DNA of 64,000 nt from Clostridia bacterium (GTDB lineage: Bacteria; Bacillota; Clostridia; Christensenellales; Pumilibacteraceae). The notes under the pieces were generated by a model. The model was not told the origin of the DNA. It searched no databases and saw nothing but the letters and a program-made list of their open reading frames with translations. The stretch lies in NCBI GenBank assembly GCA_017500845.1, contig JAFVXY010000002.1:1-64000 (forward strand), written 5' to 3'. Positions 46,222 through 53,299 of this stretch are shown piece by piece. The position numbers were made by a program, and so were the translations under genes. Positions within the stretch are counted from its first letter, which is position 1. Each line of letters starts with the position of its first letter.

Positions 46222-46246
46222 TTCGTTTTACCTCTTTTCTAATCTT

Positions 46247-46252
46247 ATTATA
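46247..46252 (-). promoter_or_regulatory. Possible internal promoter of feoB
   Basis: A TATAAT -10 box on the minus strand, with RBS AGAGGT and the feoB ATG about 25 nt beyond. The -35 position has no good hexamer and coincides with one operator-like palindrome (46273-46288), so the promoter may be weak and repressed when iron is plentiful. Confidence 0.4.
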
Positions 46253-46272
46253 TAATCAATGATTTGCCGCCG

Positions 46273-46288
46273 ATTAGCCGCCGCTAAC
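46273..46288 (-). promoter_or_regulatory. Operator-like palindrome upstream of feoB (copy 1)
   Basis: Sequence ATTAGCCGCCGCTAAC. Its arms TTAGC and GCTAA are separated by 4-5 bp. It is a 16-bp relative of the two others near feoA/feoB. The three align to RTTAGYCRCYGCTAAC, which is a good candidate for an iron-responsive repressor of the DtxR/IdeR/MntR type. Confidence 0.5.
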
Positions 46289-46308
46289 CGCTACTCTTAA
46301 AAAGAGCG

Positions 46309-46324
46309 GTTAGTCACCGCTAAC
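46309..46324 (-). promoter_or_regulatory. Operator-like palindrome upstream of feoB (copy 2)
   Basis: GTTAGTCACCGCTAAC, same length and orientation as the other two copies, lies 36 bp from copy 1. The span between copies 1 and 2 can also fold as CTAACCG...CGGTTAG, so an RNA attenuator function is possible too. Confidence 0.5.
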
Positions 46325-46372
46325 GCACTTCCAAAAAAATAATTCCTTTTTTGCCAAGGCTTTGCCTGCCGT

Positions 46373-46594
46373 CTACTCTACGAGAATAGCCGCCGCAAGA
46401 TCCTTATCTATGGTGTAGCGTGCATCCTTGATTGCAACCACAAAGGTAGATCCGCGATGAGCAACAAGCGTAATGGGCTCGCCGCTGTAGCAACCAAGCG
46501 AAAACAAAAAGGACTCCAGCTCGCTATCGCCGGTTGAAATATCCTTAACGATATACTCTTTTCCCAATTCTGCTACTGATAATTTCATACGCAC
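46373..46594 (-). CDS. feoA: Ferrous iron transport protein A
   Basis: This 73-residue SH3-like protein has the FeoA pattern: LSVAELGKEYIVKDI, then SLGCYSGEPITLVAHRGS and YTIDKDLAAAILV at the end. It is the small cytosolic partner of FeoB. Its ATG has a GGAG site. The promoter is upstream with an operator-like palindrome across the predicted start of transcription. It is the first gene of feoA-feoB-Cys-rich protein. Confidence 0.92.
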   Translation of the reverse strand: MRMKLSVAELGKEYIVKDISTGDSELESFLFSLGCYSGEPITLVAHRGSTFVVAIKDARYTIDKDLAAAILVE

Positions 46595-46599
46595 TCCGA

Positions 46600-46615
46600 G
46601 TTAGCCACTGCTAAC
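46600..46615 (-). promoter_or_regulatory. Operator-like palindrome at the feoA promoter (copy 3)
   Basis: GTTAGCCACTGCTAAC, perfect 6-bp arms (GTTAGC/GCTAAC) with a 4-bp centre. It begins at the predicted start of transcription of feoA, the ideal place for a repressor. Confidence 0.55.
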
Positions 46616-46622
46616 AGATGTA

Positions 46623-46652
46623 ATTATATACTTATCTTTATGTGCTTGTCAA
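46623..46652 (-). promoter_or_regulatory. feoA promoter
   Basis: TTGACA (46647-46652), an 18-bp spacer and TATAAT (46623-46628) on the minus strand. The -35 box is a perfect consensus. Transcription should start near 46616, next to the palindromic operator. Confidence 0.7.
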
Positions 46653-46692
46653 CCAAATTAGACCAAAGTTTACAAAAAAATAAAATTTTTTC

Positions 46693-46735
46693 TTTACAAA
46701 TCCATAATTTGTGATATACTTTATAGTATACTATA
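46693..46735 (+). promoter_or_regulatory. Promoter of the esterase gene, with adjacent palindrome
   Basis: TTTACA (46693-46698), a 16-bp spacer and TATACT (46715-46720) form the promoter. A perfect 14-bp palindrome TATAGTATACTATA follows at 46722-46735, covering the start of transcription, so it may be an operator. Confidence 0.5.
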
Positions 46736-46754
46736 TTTATAAGGAGAGGGCTTT

Positions 46755-47768
46755 ATGAAAGCGGCAATTTATGCATTTAACACATTTGATAAATCTATCG
46801 ACAAAATGCTAAACGAAACGTTTGTTATCGACGGCGCAGATTCTGTGCAGGTAGTTTATGACGTTGTGTATAATGCCGCAGACGAAAAGTCGTGCAGGGC
46901 TGATTACTATTTTGTACCAAAAAACGAAGGCACGTACCCCGTTCTTATCAACATTCACGGTGGAGCGTTTATTGCAGGCGACAAAAAATACCGACGTGCG
47001 CTGTGTACGTGGCACGCCACACACGGTCTGTTTGTATTCAACGTCAACTACGGCCTATGCCCCGAATACTCCTTTCCCACTCCCATCGAGCACCTTATTG
47101 CCGCCCTAAACTGGATTGCCGACAACGCCGAGAATTTACGCCTTGACCTAAGCCGCGTGGCTGTGGGCGGCGATTCCGCGGGTGCGTACTATGCCGCTAT
47201 GCTCGGAGCAATCAGCTCCAATCCAAAGCTACAAGAAGTATTTGAAAACAAACCTAAGGTTAGGCTTAGGGCGCTACTGCTTAACTGCGGCTTGTACGAC
47301 ATTGATATCGCACTAAATCGAAAGCTGATGTTCAATCTTAACAAAAAAATCTTTAAGTCCTTTTGCGGCTGTGAGCAATCCGAATTTGAAACGTATCAAT
47401 ACAAGGATTTCTGCTCACCACTACCGTTTGTGGACAAAAACTTCCCTGCCGTATTCGTGGTTTATGCACAAAGGGACGTTCTTTGCCGCAGTCAAGGCGA
47501 GCCTCTTACAAATCGCCTTGACGAGCACGACGTGTATTACGAAAGCTATCACACCATTTCGTCAAAGCGCAACCATTGCTTTTCGCTTGTTTGGACAACC
47601 AAGGAAGCAAAGGAAGCAAACGCCTTGCTTCGCAAATTTTTGGATAGACTTATTGACGGCACCCTGCCCATCAGCAACTCCACCGCCAATGTACTGGTGC
47701 GAGCACAAGAAAAAATTAAGCCAAAGCGAAAAGCGCCAGCGCAAAAAGTCACAAAGCCGCGAAAATAA
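46755..47768 (+). CDS. Alpha/beta-hydrolase, HSL/esterase type
   Basis: This 337-residue enzyme has the oxyanion motif HGGAF (68-72), nucleophile elbow GGDSAG (Ser141) and a late His in KRNHCFSLVW. The acid could be in AQRD. It acts on short acyl or xenobiotic esters. There is no signal peptide, so it is cytosolic. A 14-bp palindrome next to the promoter hints at regulation. The stop is followed by a terminator. Confidence 0.85.
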   Translation: MKAAIYAFNTFDKSIDKMLNETFVIDGADSVQVVYDVVYNAADEKSCRADYYFVPKNEGTYPVLINIHGGAFIAGDKKYRRALCTWHATHGLFVFNVNYGLCPEYSFPTPIEHLIAALNWIADNAENLRLDLSRVAVGGDSAGAYYAAMLGAISSNPKLQEVFENKPKVRLRALLLNCGLYDIDIALNRKLMFNLNKKIFKSFCGCEQSEFETYQYKDFCSPLPFVDKNFPAVFVVYAQRDVLCRSQGEPLTNRLDEHDVYYESYHTISSKRNHCFSLVWTTKEAKEANALLRKFLDRLIDGTLPISNSTANVLVRAQEKIKPKRKAPAQKVTKPRK

Positions 47769-47782
47769 TCGCGGCTTTTTTA
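47753..47782. terminator. Terminator shared by the esterase and amidase genes
   Basis: AAAGCCGCGA (47753-47762) and TCGCGGCTTT (47769-47778) form a 10-bp stem, with T residues on the plus side. It overlaps the last codons of the esterase and meets the end of the minus-strand amidase. Confidence 0.8.
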
Positions 47783-48469
47783 TGCAATAATCGGCGAGCC
47801 GAGAATAAAATTTATCCCACTGTACAAGGCATACGCCACCTTTTGCTGATACTCGCTTGTAACGAGCAACGCTTCTTCGTTGGGATTGCTCAAAAATCCG
47901 CATTCTACAAGCACGGACGGATATGGCGAGCATTGAACGATATAATAGTCGCCCTTAGCCTCCACTCGACTGCCTCCAAGCTGGCGGTTGAGTATTTTTT
48001 GCATAACTGTTGCCTCGTCGTTGCTCTTGCCACTCGGCGCATAAAAGACCTGCACGCCCTTGACGTAATCACTTGGATAATAATTTTGGTGAATGCTTAC
48101 CACAAGGTCGGGCTGAGCTTCCAAAATAATCTCCTTGCGCTTACGCATATCGGCGAGCTTTTTACTGCCCGAAGCCGAGCCGTGCAGGGCGGTATCCGTG
48201 GTTCTCGTCATAACCACGTTATAGCCGCCCTCAACCAAAACGTCCCTAAGCTTTTTTGCGACAGCAAGATTGACGTCGCTTTCCTTGATACCCGTTGTGC
48301 TACCCACCACGCCGCCGTCCTCACCGCCATGCCCGGCATCTATAACAACCGTTTTGCCACGCCCTGCCGTTTCTTCGGCAGGCAAAGTTACCGCGCCCAC
48401 TACCAAACCGACCACCAAGATGCAAACGAGCGACAAAATTACCATCCTTTTTTTGACCGTCAAAAACAA
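47780..48469 (-). CDS. N-acetylmuramoyl-L-alanine amidase, CwlD-like
   Basis: This 229-residue protein has an N-terminal signal anchor (about residues 9-27) and an Amidase_3 domain: IDAGHGGEDGGVVG, IKESDVNLA, VSIHQNYYPS and VLVECGFLSNPNEE, which include the zinc-binding His, Glu, His and the catalytic Glu. It cuts the peptide from muramic acid in cortex peptidoglycan, as CwlD does for muramic-lactam formation. The start is TTG, because a GAGGTG site is just upstream. Sporulation role is by family analogy. Confidence 0.85.
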   Translation of the reverse strand: MFLTVKKRMVILSLVCILVVGLVVGAVTLPAEETAGRGKTVVIDAGHGGEDGGVVGSTTGIKESDVNLAVAKKLRDVLVEGGYNVVMTRTTDTALHGSASGSKKLADMRKRKEIILEAQPDLVVSIHQNYYPSDYVKGVQVFYAPSGKSNDEATVMQKILNRQLGGSRVEAKGDYYIVQCSPYPSVLVECGFLSNPNEEALLVTSEYQQKVAYALYSGINFILGSPIIA

Positions 48470-48478
48470 AATTCACCT

Positions 48479-48510
48479 CAATCCACAAATGTGGATAACT
48501 CTGTGGAAAA
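48479..48510. repeat. Cluster of DnaA-box-like sequences
   Basis: TGTGGATAA (48490-48498) is a perfect DnaA box in reverse. TGTGGAAAA (48502-48510) has one mismatch and the same orientation, 12 bp apart. CAATCCACA (48479-48487) is a weaker box in the opposite orientation. They lie in the 76-bp gap between the amidase and the M1 peptidase genes. Meaning is uncertain. Confidence 0.45.
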
Positions 48511-48545
48511 CTCTCCACCGACCAAAAAACGTTCTTTTTCGCGCA

Positions 48546-49979
48546 TTAGTTCACCGAATACAATAGCGCCGTACCATTCACCCAGCTGTCAACGTAGCTT
48601 GTAAGGTTGTAATCCGTATACTGCTCGAACGCACCTATAAGGTCGGCTTTTGTGGCAACACAAAATTTGTACGTATCATAATAGTAGCGCAGTCCGTCAA
48701 AGAACGCCTCGTCGCCAATAAGAGTACGTAAACAATCAAAAAGAAGCTGTCCCTTAACGTAAGTCATATATGTATATTCAAGGTTATTTGCGTAATCTCC
48801 AACACATTTATCCATGGCGGTTTGCGACCTATTACCCACGTACAGTTCGCAATAAAGCATATATGCGGTCAAAGAATCGGCAATACGGTCACTTACTTTT
48901 ACGCCATAGCTCTCGTTTTTCTCGTAGAAAATCGTGGTTGCGTACTCGGTAAGGCCCTCGTCAAGCCACGCCTCGTCCACTTGGTCGTTACCTACCACGG
49001 CGTACCACCATTGGTGTGCGATTTCGTGAGCCGCAACCTCCTTGGTCATCTGGTCATTAAGCGCATCACTTACGTATACAAGCCCGGGATACTCCATACC
49101 GCCATTTAGAAAAGACGTTTTTACCACGGCAAGCGTCGAGTATGGATACTCGCCAAAAAGCTCGTTGTAGGTAGAAAGCGCGTCCTTTGCTACCTGCGTG
49201 TAGTCGTCACCGCTTTCGCTGTACCACGTAATTTTTACGCCGTTCTCCGTTACGCTTTTGGTTTTGAAGTCGCCCACGCAAACAGCAAAATCACGCACCG
49301 AGCGTGCGCAAGCTTCAAGCACGCCGTTATCCCCCTCGCCGGCGGTAGAAGCCGCAACCAAATGGGCAGGATACTCAAGCCTTACGTTATAATTTGCAAC
49401 CGCGCTGTCGAATGGATCCCCGTTAGCGTAATACGGGTGCTTATCCCACCCGCCGCCCTCGAACTGACAAAGCACGGGATACCAGTTTCCGAGGTTGAAT
49501 TTTCCGTCATAATAACCCAGCCTATGTCTAACCTCGGCAAGTGCAAGCTCAAAATTTATCACTACGGTAGTGCGTTTTGTTGGCTCAAGAGTGCTTATCG
49601 CAACGGTAAGCACGTCGTTTTCGTCCACCGCAAAGCTCAGCGCCGCACCGCCCGCGTCAGTTACCGAGCTTACCGTAAGGTGCCCGTAGCTAAGCCCATT
49701 TGGATACGCAACCGAAATATCCGCCGCCGAAATGGGCGAAAATGCCGCATTCTCTCGGTATGCGTTGCCATACAAATGAAAGGCAAGCTCGGTAAGGTCA
49801 CATTCGGTATCGTTTACGTAGTCCACGCTCATCGTTGCACTAACCGTCCTATTCTCGCCGTCAAGCACTGCGGCAATGGTGTACTCGGTAAGCCCATCAC
49901 CAAGCTCGCCCTTATCACAGCCAACAAGCGGCAAAGCAATTACAATCGCCGCAATAATACAAACAAAAAGTCTTTTCAT
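48546..49979 (-). CDS. M1-family metallopeptidase lipoprotein
   Basis: This 477-residue lipoprotein (lipobox LVGC, Cys21) carries the M1 pattern: GGMEYPG for the exopeptidase motif and HEIAHQWWYAVVGNDQVDEAWLDEGLTEY, the HExxH-18-E zinc site. The N-terminal beta domain looks like the M1 saddle, and the short C-terminal helical part suggests a truncated, single-domain form compared with 850-residue aminopeptidases. It would trim peptides outside the cell. Confidence 0.9.
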   Translation of the reverse strand: MKRLFVCIIAAIVIALPLVGCDKGELGDGLTEYTIAAVLDGENRTVSATMSVDYVNDTECDLTELAFHLYGNAYRENAAFSPISAADISVAYPNGLSYGHLTVSSVTDAGGAALSFAVDENDVLTVAISTLEPTKRTTVVINFELALAEVRHRLGYYDGKFNLGNWYPVLCQFEGGGWDKHPYYANGDPFDSAVANYNVRLEYPAHLVAASTAGEGDNGVLEACARSVRDFAVCVGDFKTKSVTENGVKITWYSESGDDYTQVAKDALSTYNELFGEYPYSTLAVVKTSFLNGGMEYPGLVYVSDALNDQMTKEVAAHEIAHQWWYAVVGNDQVDEAWLDEGLTEYATTIFYEKNESYGVKVSDRIADSLTAYMLYCELYVGNRSQTAMDKCVGDYANNLEYTYMTYVKGQLLFDCLRTLIGDEAFFDGLRYYYDTYKFCVATKADLIGAFEQYTDYNLTSYVDSWVNGTALLYSVN

Positions 49980-50067
49980 ATATCTCTCCTTTTATCGTCA
50001 CCTATTTATATGTCGAATAAAAAAGGAATATGAAAAACGTTACGAGAGTAATTCTTGCCCATATAAA

Positions 50068-50113
50068 ACAAAAGAACAAGCATACACAAAAAATAATGTA
50101 TGTTTGTTCTTTT
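50068..50113 (-). terminator. Terminator between ypeB and the M1 peptidase
   Basis: AAAGAACAA-g-CATAC (50071-50085) pairs with GTATG-t-TTGTTCTTT (50098-50113) across an A-rich loop. It can end the minus-strand spoIIR-sleB-ypeB unit, which stops at 50140. Confidence 0.7.
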
Positions 50114-50139
50114 AATATTAAAATCGCACAGCTTTTATA

Positions 50140-51462
50140 TCAGCTTACAAGCTCACCTTGTCCGCCCTGCTCGGTAACCCTAAGAATTTCCACCTCCGAG
50201 CCGTCGCGTGCATCCACGTACACAAAGTAGCGCAATCCCTTATAGGTGGCCGCCACCTCGTAGCAAAGCACCTCGTTCTCGTCCCTAGGCACAAGCGCAA
50301 GACGAACGTTTACAATTTCTAAGCTGTCCGAAACGCACTCTGCCGCCGTAAGCGCATCAATCGTGGGCGACAAATCGCGGCTATGGTGACTCTTGCAATA
50401 TCCCGTTGCCTCAAAGCCGATAAACCGACCGTCGAGGCCCACCTTAACCTTAACAAGATCGGTATAACATATCACACCGTCCGTTAGCGGCACGAGGTTT
50501 ACCGTAGCGACACCGTCAATTTCGTTATACCAAACCTCTGTAAGCCCATCGTAGCCAAGCATAGAAGCTATTTCCTTGCTAAGCCTAATCACTCCGTCCT
50601 GAGTAAAGTTGGCAACCGTCACCGCCCTATCGGTATTGACCGACAGAATCTTACCGCCGTTTACCGATACGCACGCAAAAACGTTGGTCTCGTCAATCTT
50701 AGCGGTAAACATATAGCACGGAGGCTCGTCACCTACGCCGCATTTTTCGATATCGCTTATGCCCTCAATAGCGGATTTTAAGGTTTCCACCGCCTGCTCC
50801 TCGCTGATTTCGGGCAAGGTCATAAGCTCGCCAAACGAATCCTTTTTTGCCGCGTCCGAAAACGGTCCATCATAGATAAGCTCGGGGTATTCCGCCGAGG
50901 GGTCAACACTGCTCTCGTTGTAATCAAAGTTGCTAAGCTTTTCCTTGCTTGCGTTGTTGATTACAAGAAAGTCGTCCTTGATAAGCGCAATCATGTCGGT
51001 AATTCGGCTGTTTAGCTGTGCGATATGAATATAAACGTCCTCAAGCTGGTTGCGATACGACGAAATATCCTTGCCGCGACTAACCGCCTTGCTCATGCTA
51101 AGCGACCAGTCACCCACCTGGTTAAGAAACTTTGCCGTGCCTACGGTATCCTCCCTATCCAAGGGCAAGCCGCTAAGACCGTTAAGAGCAGAAACAGCGT
51201 TGCGGTAATTTTCTGCCGCAAGCAATGCGCTCTCGGTGTCCGAGGTGCTAACCATCATCTTGCACAAGTTGCTTTCGATGGAGGAAACACCCTCGCTAAG
51301 CTCATAAAAGCTGCTTTGATAGCTTCCCTCAAGCTTCATAAGCGTGGTCTTATGGTCCTCTCTGATATAAAACAAGCCGTACGTCAACGCACCAACAAGC
51401 ACCGCGAGACCTAACGAAATAGAAACGATTGCCGCAATAAAGCCTCTTCTTCTATTAGCCAT
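50140..51462 (-). CDS. ypeB: Germination protein YpeB
   Basis: This 440-residue protein has one N-terminal transmembrane segment (about 10-30), a helical part with ENYRNAVSALNGL, and PepSY-like repeats in the C-terminal half. It is the usual partner of SleB, which needs it to be stable in the spore. The ATG at 51462 has an AGGGGG site; the TTG two codons before it is less likely. It follows sleB by 2 nt after the stop codon. Confidence 0.88.
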   Translation of the reverse strand: MANRRRGFIAAIVSISLGLAVLVGALTYGLFYIREDHKTTLMKLEGSYQSSFYELSEGVSSIESNLCKMMVSTSDTESALLAAENYRNAVSALNGLSGLPLDREDTVGTAKFLNQVGDWSLSMSKAVSRGKDISSYRNQLEDVYIHIAQLNSRITDMIALIKDDFLVINNASKEKLSNFDYNESSVDPSAEYPELIYDGPFSDAAKKDSFGELMTLPEISEEQAVETLKSAIEGISDIEKCGVGDEPPCYMFTAKIDETNVFACVSVNGGKILSVNTDRAVTVANFTQDGVIRLSKEIASMLGYDGLTEVWYNEIDGVATVNLVPLTDGVICYTDLVKVKVGLDGRFIGFEATGYCKSHHSRDLSPTIDALTAAECVSDSLEIVNVRLALVPRDENEVLCYEVAATYKGLRYFVYVDARDGSEVEILRVTEQGGQGELVS

Positions 51463-51464
51463 AC

Positions 51465-52139
51465 TCAAACCCCCTTTGCAAAGCTATGCTTGCCCACAGT
51501 AAGCGTAACCTTAAGCGACCAAATCCACTTACTCGTAGCCGTAGCCGGATTATAGTAGTATAAGCAGCCGCCCGTCGGGTCATAGCCGTTAAGGGCGTCA
51601 CGCGCCGCATTGTACGCGCTTTGGTTGGGCGTAAGGTTGATCTGTCCGTCATCCACGCAGGTGAACGCACCCGCCTGATAGATTACGCCCGAAATGCTGT
51701 TGGGGAACGACGACGACCTAACTCTATTTAGCACAACCGCCGCAACCGCAACCTGACCAACGTACGGCTCGCCCCTTGCTTCGGCATATACGCACCTCGC
51801 CAAAAGGTTGAGATTGGCGTTAGACACCGAGCTGCTTGACGATGAGTTAAGCCTAAGTCCCATTGCCGCCTCGGTAGCAGGGCCAACGATGCCGTCCACA
51901 ATCAGACCGTTTCTGCGCTGAAAGTACTTGACGGCGGCAAGCGTTTTGCTGCCCCAAACTCCGTCCACCTTGCCGGTATAGTATCCCCAGTTGAGCAGTC
52001 TTGTCTGCACCGCCTTGATATTGGCGGTAGTATCTCCCTTAACGATATTCGCCGCATAAACGGTGTCCGTCTTGGATAGCGACACACCCGACACGGCAAA
52101 CACGATTGCAAGGAGCATGATTACGATTCTTTTCTTCAA
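51465..52139 (-). CDS. sleB: Spore cortex-lytic enzyme SleB
   Basis: This lytic transglycosylase degrades spore cortex in germination. Its 224 residues start at TTG, with a very strong GGGAGGTG site 5 nt away; the longer in-frame start is not supported. It has a signal peptide (1-29), a peptidoglycan-binding domain (about 33-92), a Ser-rich linker and the SleB/Hydrolase_2 domain, in which ARCVYAEARGEP holds the catalytic Glu120. It forms an operon with spoIIR (upstream) and ypeB (downstream). Confidence 0.93.
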   Translation of the reverse strand: MKKRIVIMLLAIVFAVSGVSLSKTDTVYAANIVKGDTTANIKAVQTRLLNWGYYTGKVDGVWGSKTLAAVKYFQRRNGLIVDGIVGPATEAAMGLRLNSSSSSSVSNANLNLLARCVYAEARGEPYVGQVAVAAVVLNRVRSSSFPNSISGVIYQAGAFTCVDDGQINLTPNQSAYNAARDALNGYDPTGGCLYYYNPATATSKWIWSLKVTLTVGKHSFAKGV

Positions 52140-52167
52140 AAAAACACCTCCCAAAATGCGAAAGGTG

Positions 52168-52701
52168 CTAAAAATATTGCCTAACGAGCTCCAAAATTTT
52201 GGACTTATACTCAAAGTCGTCGGTGGCTTCGAGGTAGCACAGCGGCGGATAAACCACACACCACCAATTGTCCCCCTTGCCACTTCCGAGGTTGATTATA
52301 AGCGCATCGTAATATCCGCTTTCAAGCACCACACCGTCATAGCTTCTCGTCGGAAAATACTCGTTTGTAAGACTTACCGAAGCGGTATAGCTCATTCCCT
52401 CGGCACGCAATCGCTCTGCCGCCACAAGCTGAATATACTCCAGTCTATCGGCAATGAACCTATACGCCTCGGCAAACGTGCTTATGCCCTTGCTCGCCTC
52501 CGCAAGATACGCCACTACGTCGTCACGAACCTTAAGCTTTACGGCTTGGTCAATGCTGTCGTTGCTGTCGGCACGTATATGAAGCCTAATCAGTTCCCTT
52601 TCGCTTATAGGCTTATTATCTACGCACGCACAGCAAAATATGCTAAAAAATAAAATCAAAATTGCAGATATGTAACTAAAAACTCTTGTACGGTATCTCA
52701 T
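52168..52701 (-). CDS. spoIIR: Stage II sporulation protein R
   Basis: This 177-residue signalling protein is made in the forespore and activates sigma-E in the mother cell. It has a signal or lipoprotein leader (MRYRTRVFSYISAILILFF, then FCCAC), the conserved IRLHIRADSNDSIDQAVKLKVRDDV block, and the GDNWWCVVYPPLCY segment near the C-terminus, which contains two conserved cysteines in the family. It lies 28 nt before sleB, with a GAGGTG site of its own. This is the clearest sporulation marker in the window. Confidence 0.93.
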   Translation of the reverse strand: MRYRTRVFSYISAILILFFSIFCCACVDNKPISERELIRLHIRADSNDSIDQAVKLKVRDDVVAYLAEASKGISTFAEAYRFIADRLEYIQLVAAERLRAEGMSYTASVSLTNEYFPTRSYDGVVLESGYYDALIINLGSGKGDNWWCVVYPPLCYLEATDDFEYKSKILELVRQYF

Positions 52702-52809
52702 AATTCACCTCTGCGAGAATTATTGCCACAAAAATAATTTTTATTCAGCAAGTAACAATTTTTTAAGTTTATGCATATAATCTTTTATCAACTCTATGAG
52801 GTTACGCTA

Positions 52810-52995
52810 ATGGGACAAAATGAAATCTTTAGACTTCTGCTTATAATTCTTCTGCTTATAAACAACGATGAGGACTGCGGCAAGGAATGCCGTGGACTGC
52901 CCGGCAACCTCAACCAAATTATTATAATCGTCCTTTTGCTGTGCTTTAGCCAAAAAGACGATGATGACGATGACACCAACACTACTACCTTTTAG
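52810..52995 (+). CDS. Small hydrophobic protein with an acidic tail
   Basis: This 61-residue protein is divergent from spoIIR. Its layout is MGQNEIFRLLLIILLLINN, DEDCGKECRGLPGNLN, a second hydrophobic run (QIIIIVLLLCFS) and a QKDDDDDDTN tail. The ATG at 52810 has a GAGGT site 7 nt before it. The two short hydrophobic segments are too short for safe membrane claims. No family is known to me. Place and composition allow a sporulation-linked membrane peptide. Confidence 0.5.
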   Translation: MGQNEIFRLLLIILLLINNDEDCGKECRGLPGNLNQIIIIVLLLCFSQKDDDDDDTNTTTF

Positions 52996-53056
52996 CGCAC
53001 AAAAGAACCTAAGCGTGTACGCAATTTTGTGCCAATATAGGAGTGATACAGCAAAG

Positions 53057-53107
53057 AAAAAGAGCAAGAGTAAGGGAGAAAGTCCTAATATTCTTGCTCT
53101 TTTTTTG
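53057..53107. terminator. Terminator following the small hydrophobic gene
   Basis: AAAAAGAGCAAGA (53057-53069) pairs with TCTTGCTCTTTTT (53092-53104) across a 22-nt loop, followed by more T. It belongs to the family of GAGC-type terminators found several times in the window. Confidence 0.75.
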
Positions 53108-53120
53108 TGTGATTTGATGC

Positions 53121-53299
53121 CGATGCATCGTAAATTGGCTTATGCCATGATTTCTCCCTTTGCTCCATGAATTGAATTGCAGCCAAAGCGTGCCAATAGG
53201 CACATTTCATGCCGTAGGCAATTCACGAAAGCCACTTTCAATTAACGCGCGCCGCAGGCTTGGAATTCATTGCGTGTTCTCCACTTTCGGAGAAAACGC
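53121..53299. repeat. Intergenic element rich in palindromes
   Basis: The stretch has a perfect CGATGCATCG palindrome (53121-53130). GAATTGC/GCAATTC (53174-53180 and 53218-53224) encloses a GTGCC-AATA-GGCAC hairpin (53190-53203), and a GCGTgTTCTCC/GGAGAAaACGC hairpin spans 53272-53299. No coding sequence is seen. It may be a dispersed repeat or a folded RNA. Confidence 0.45.
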
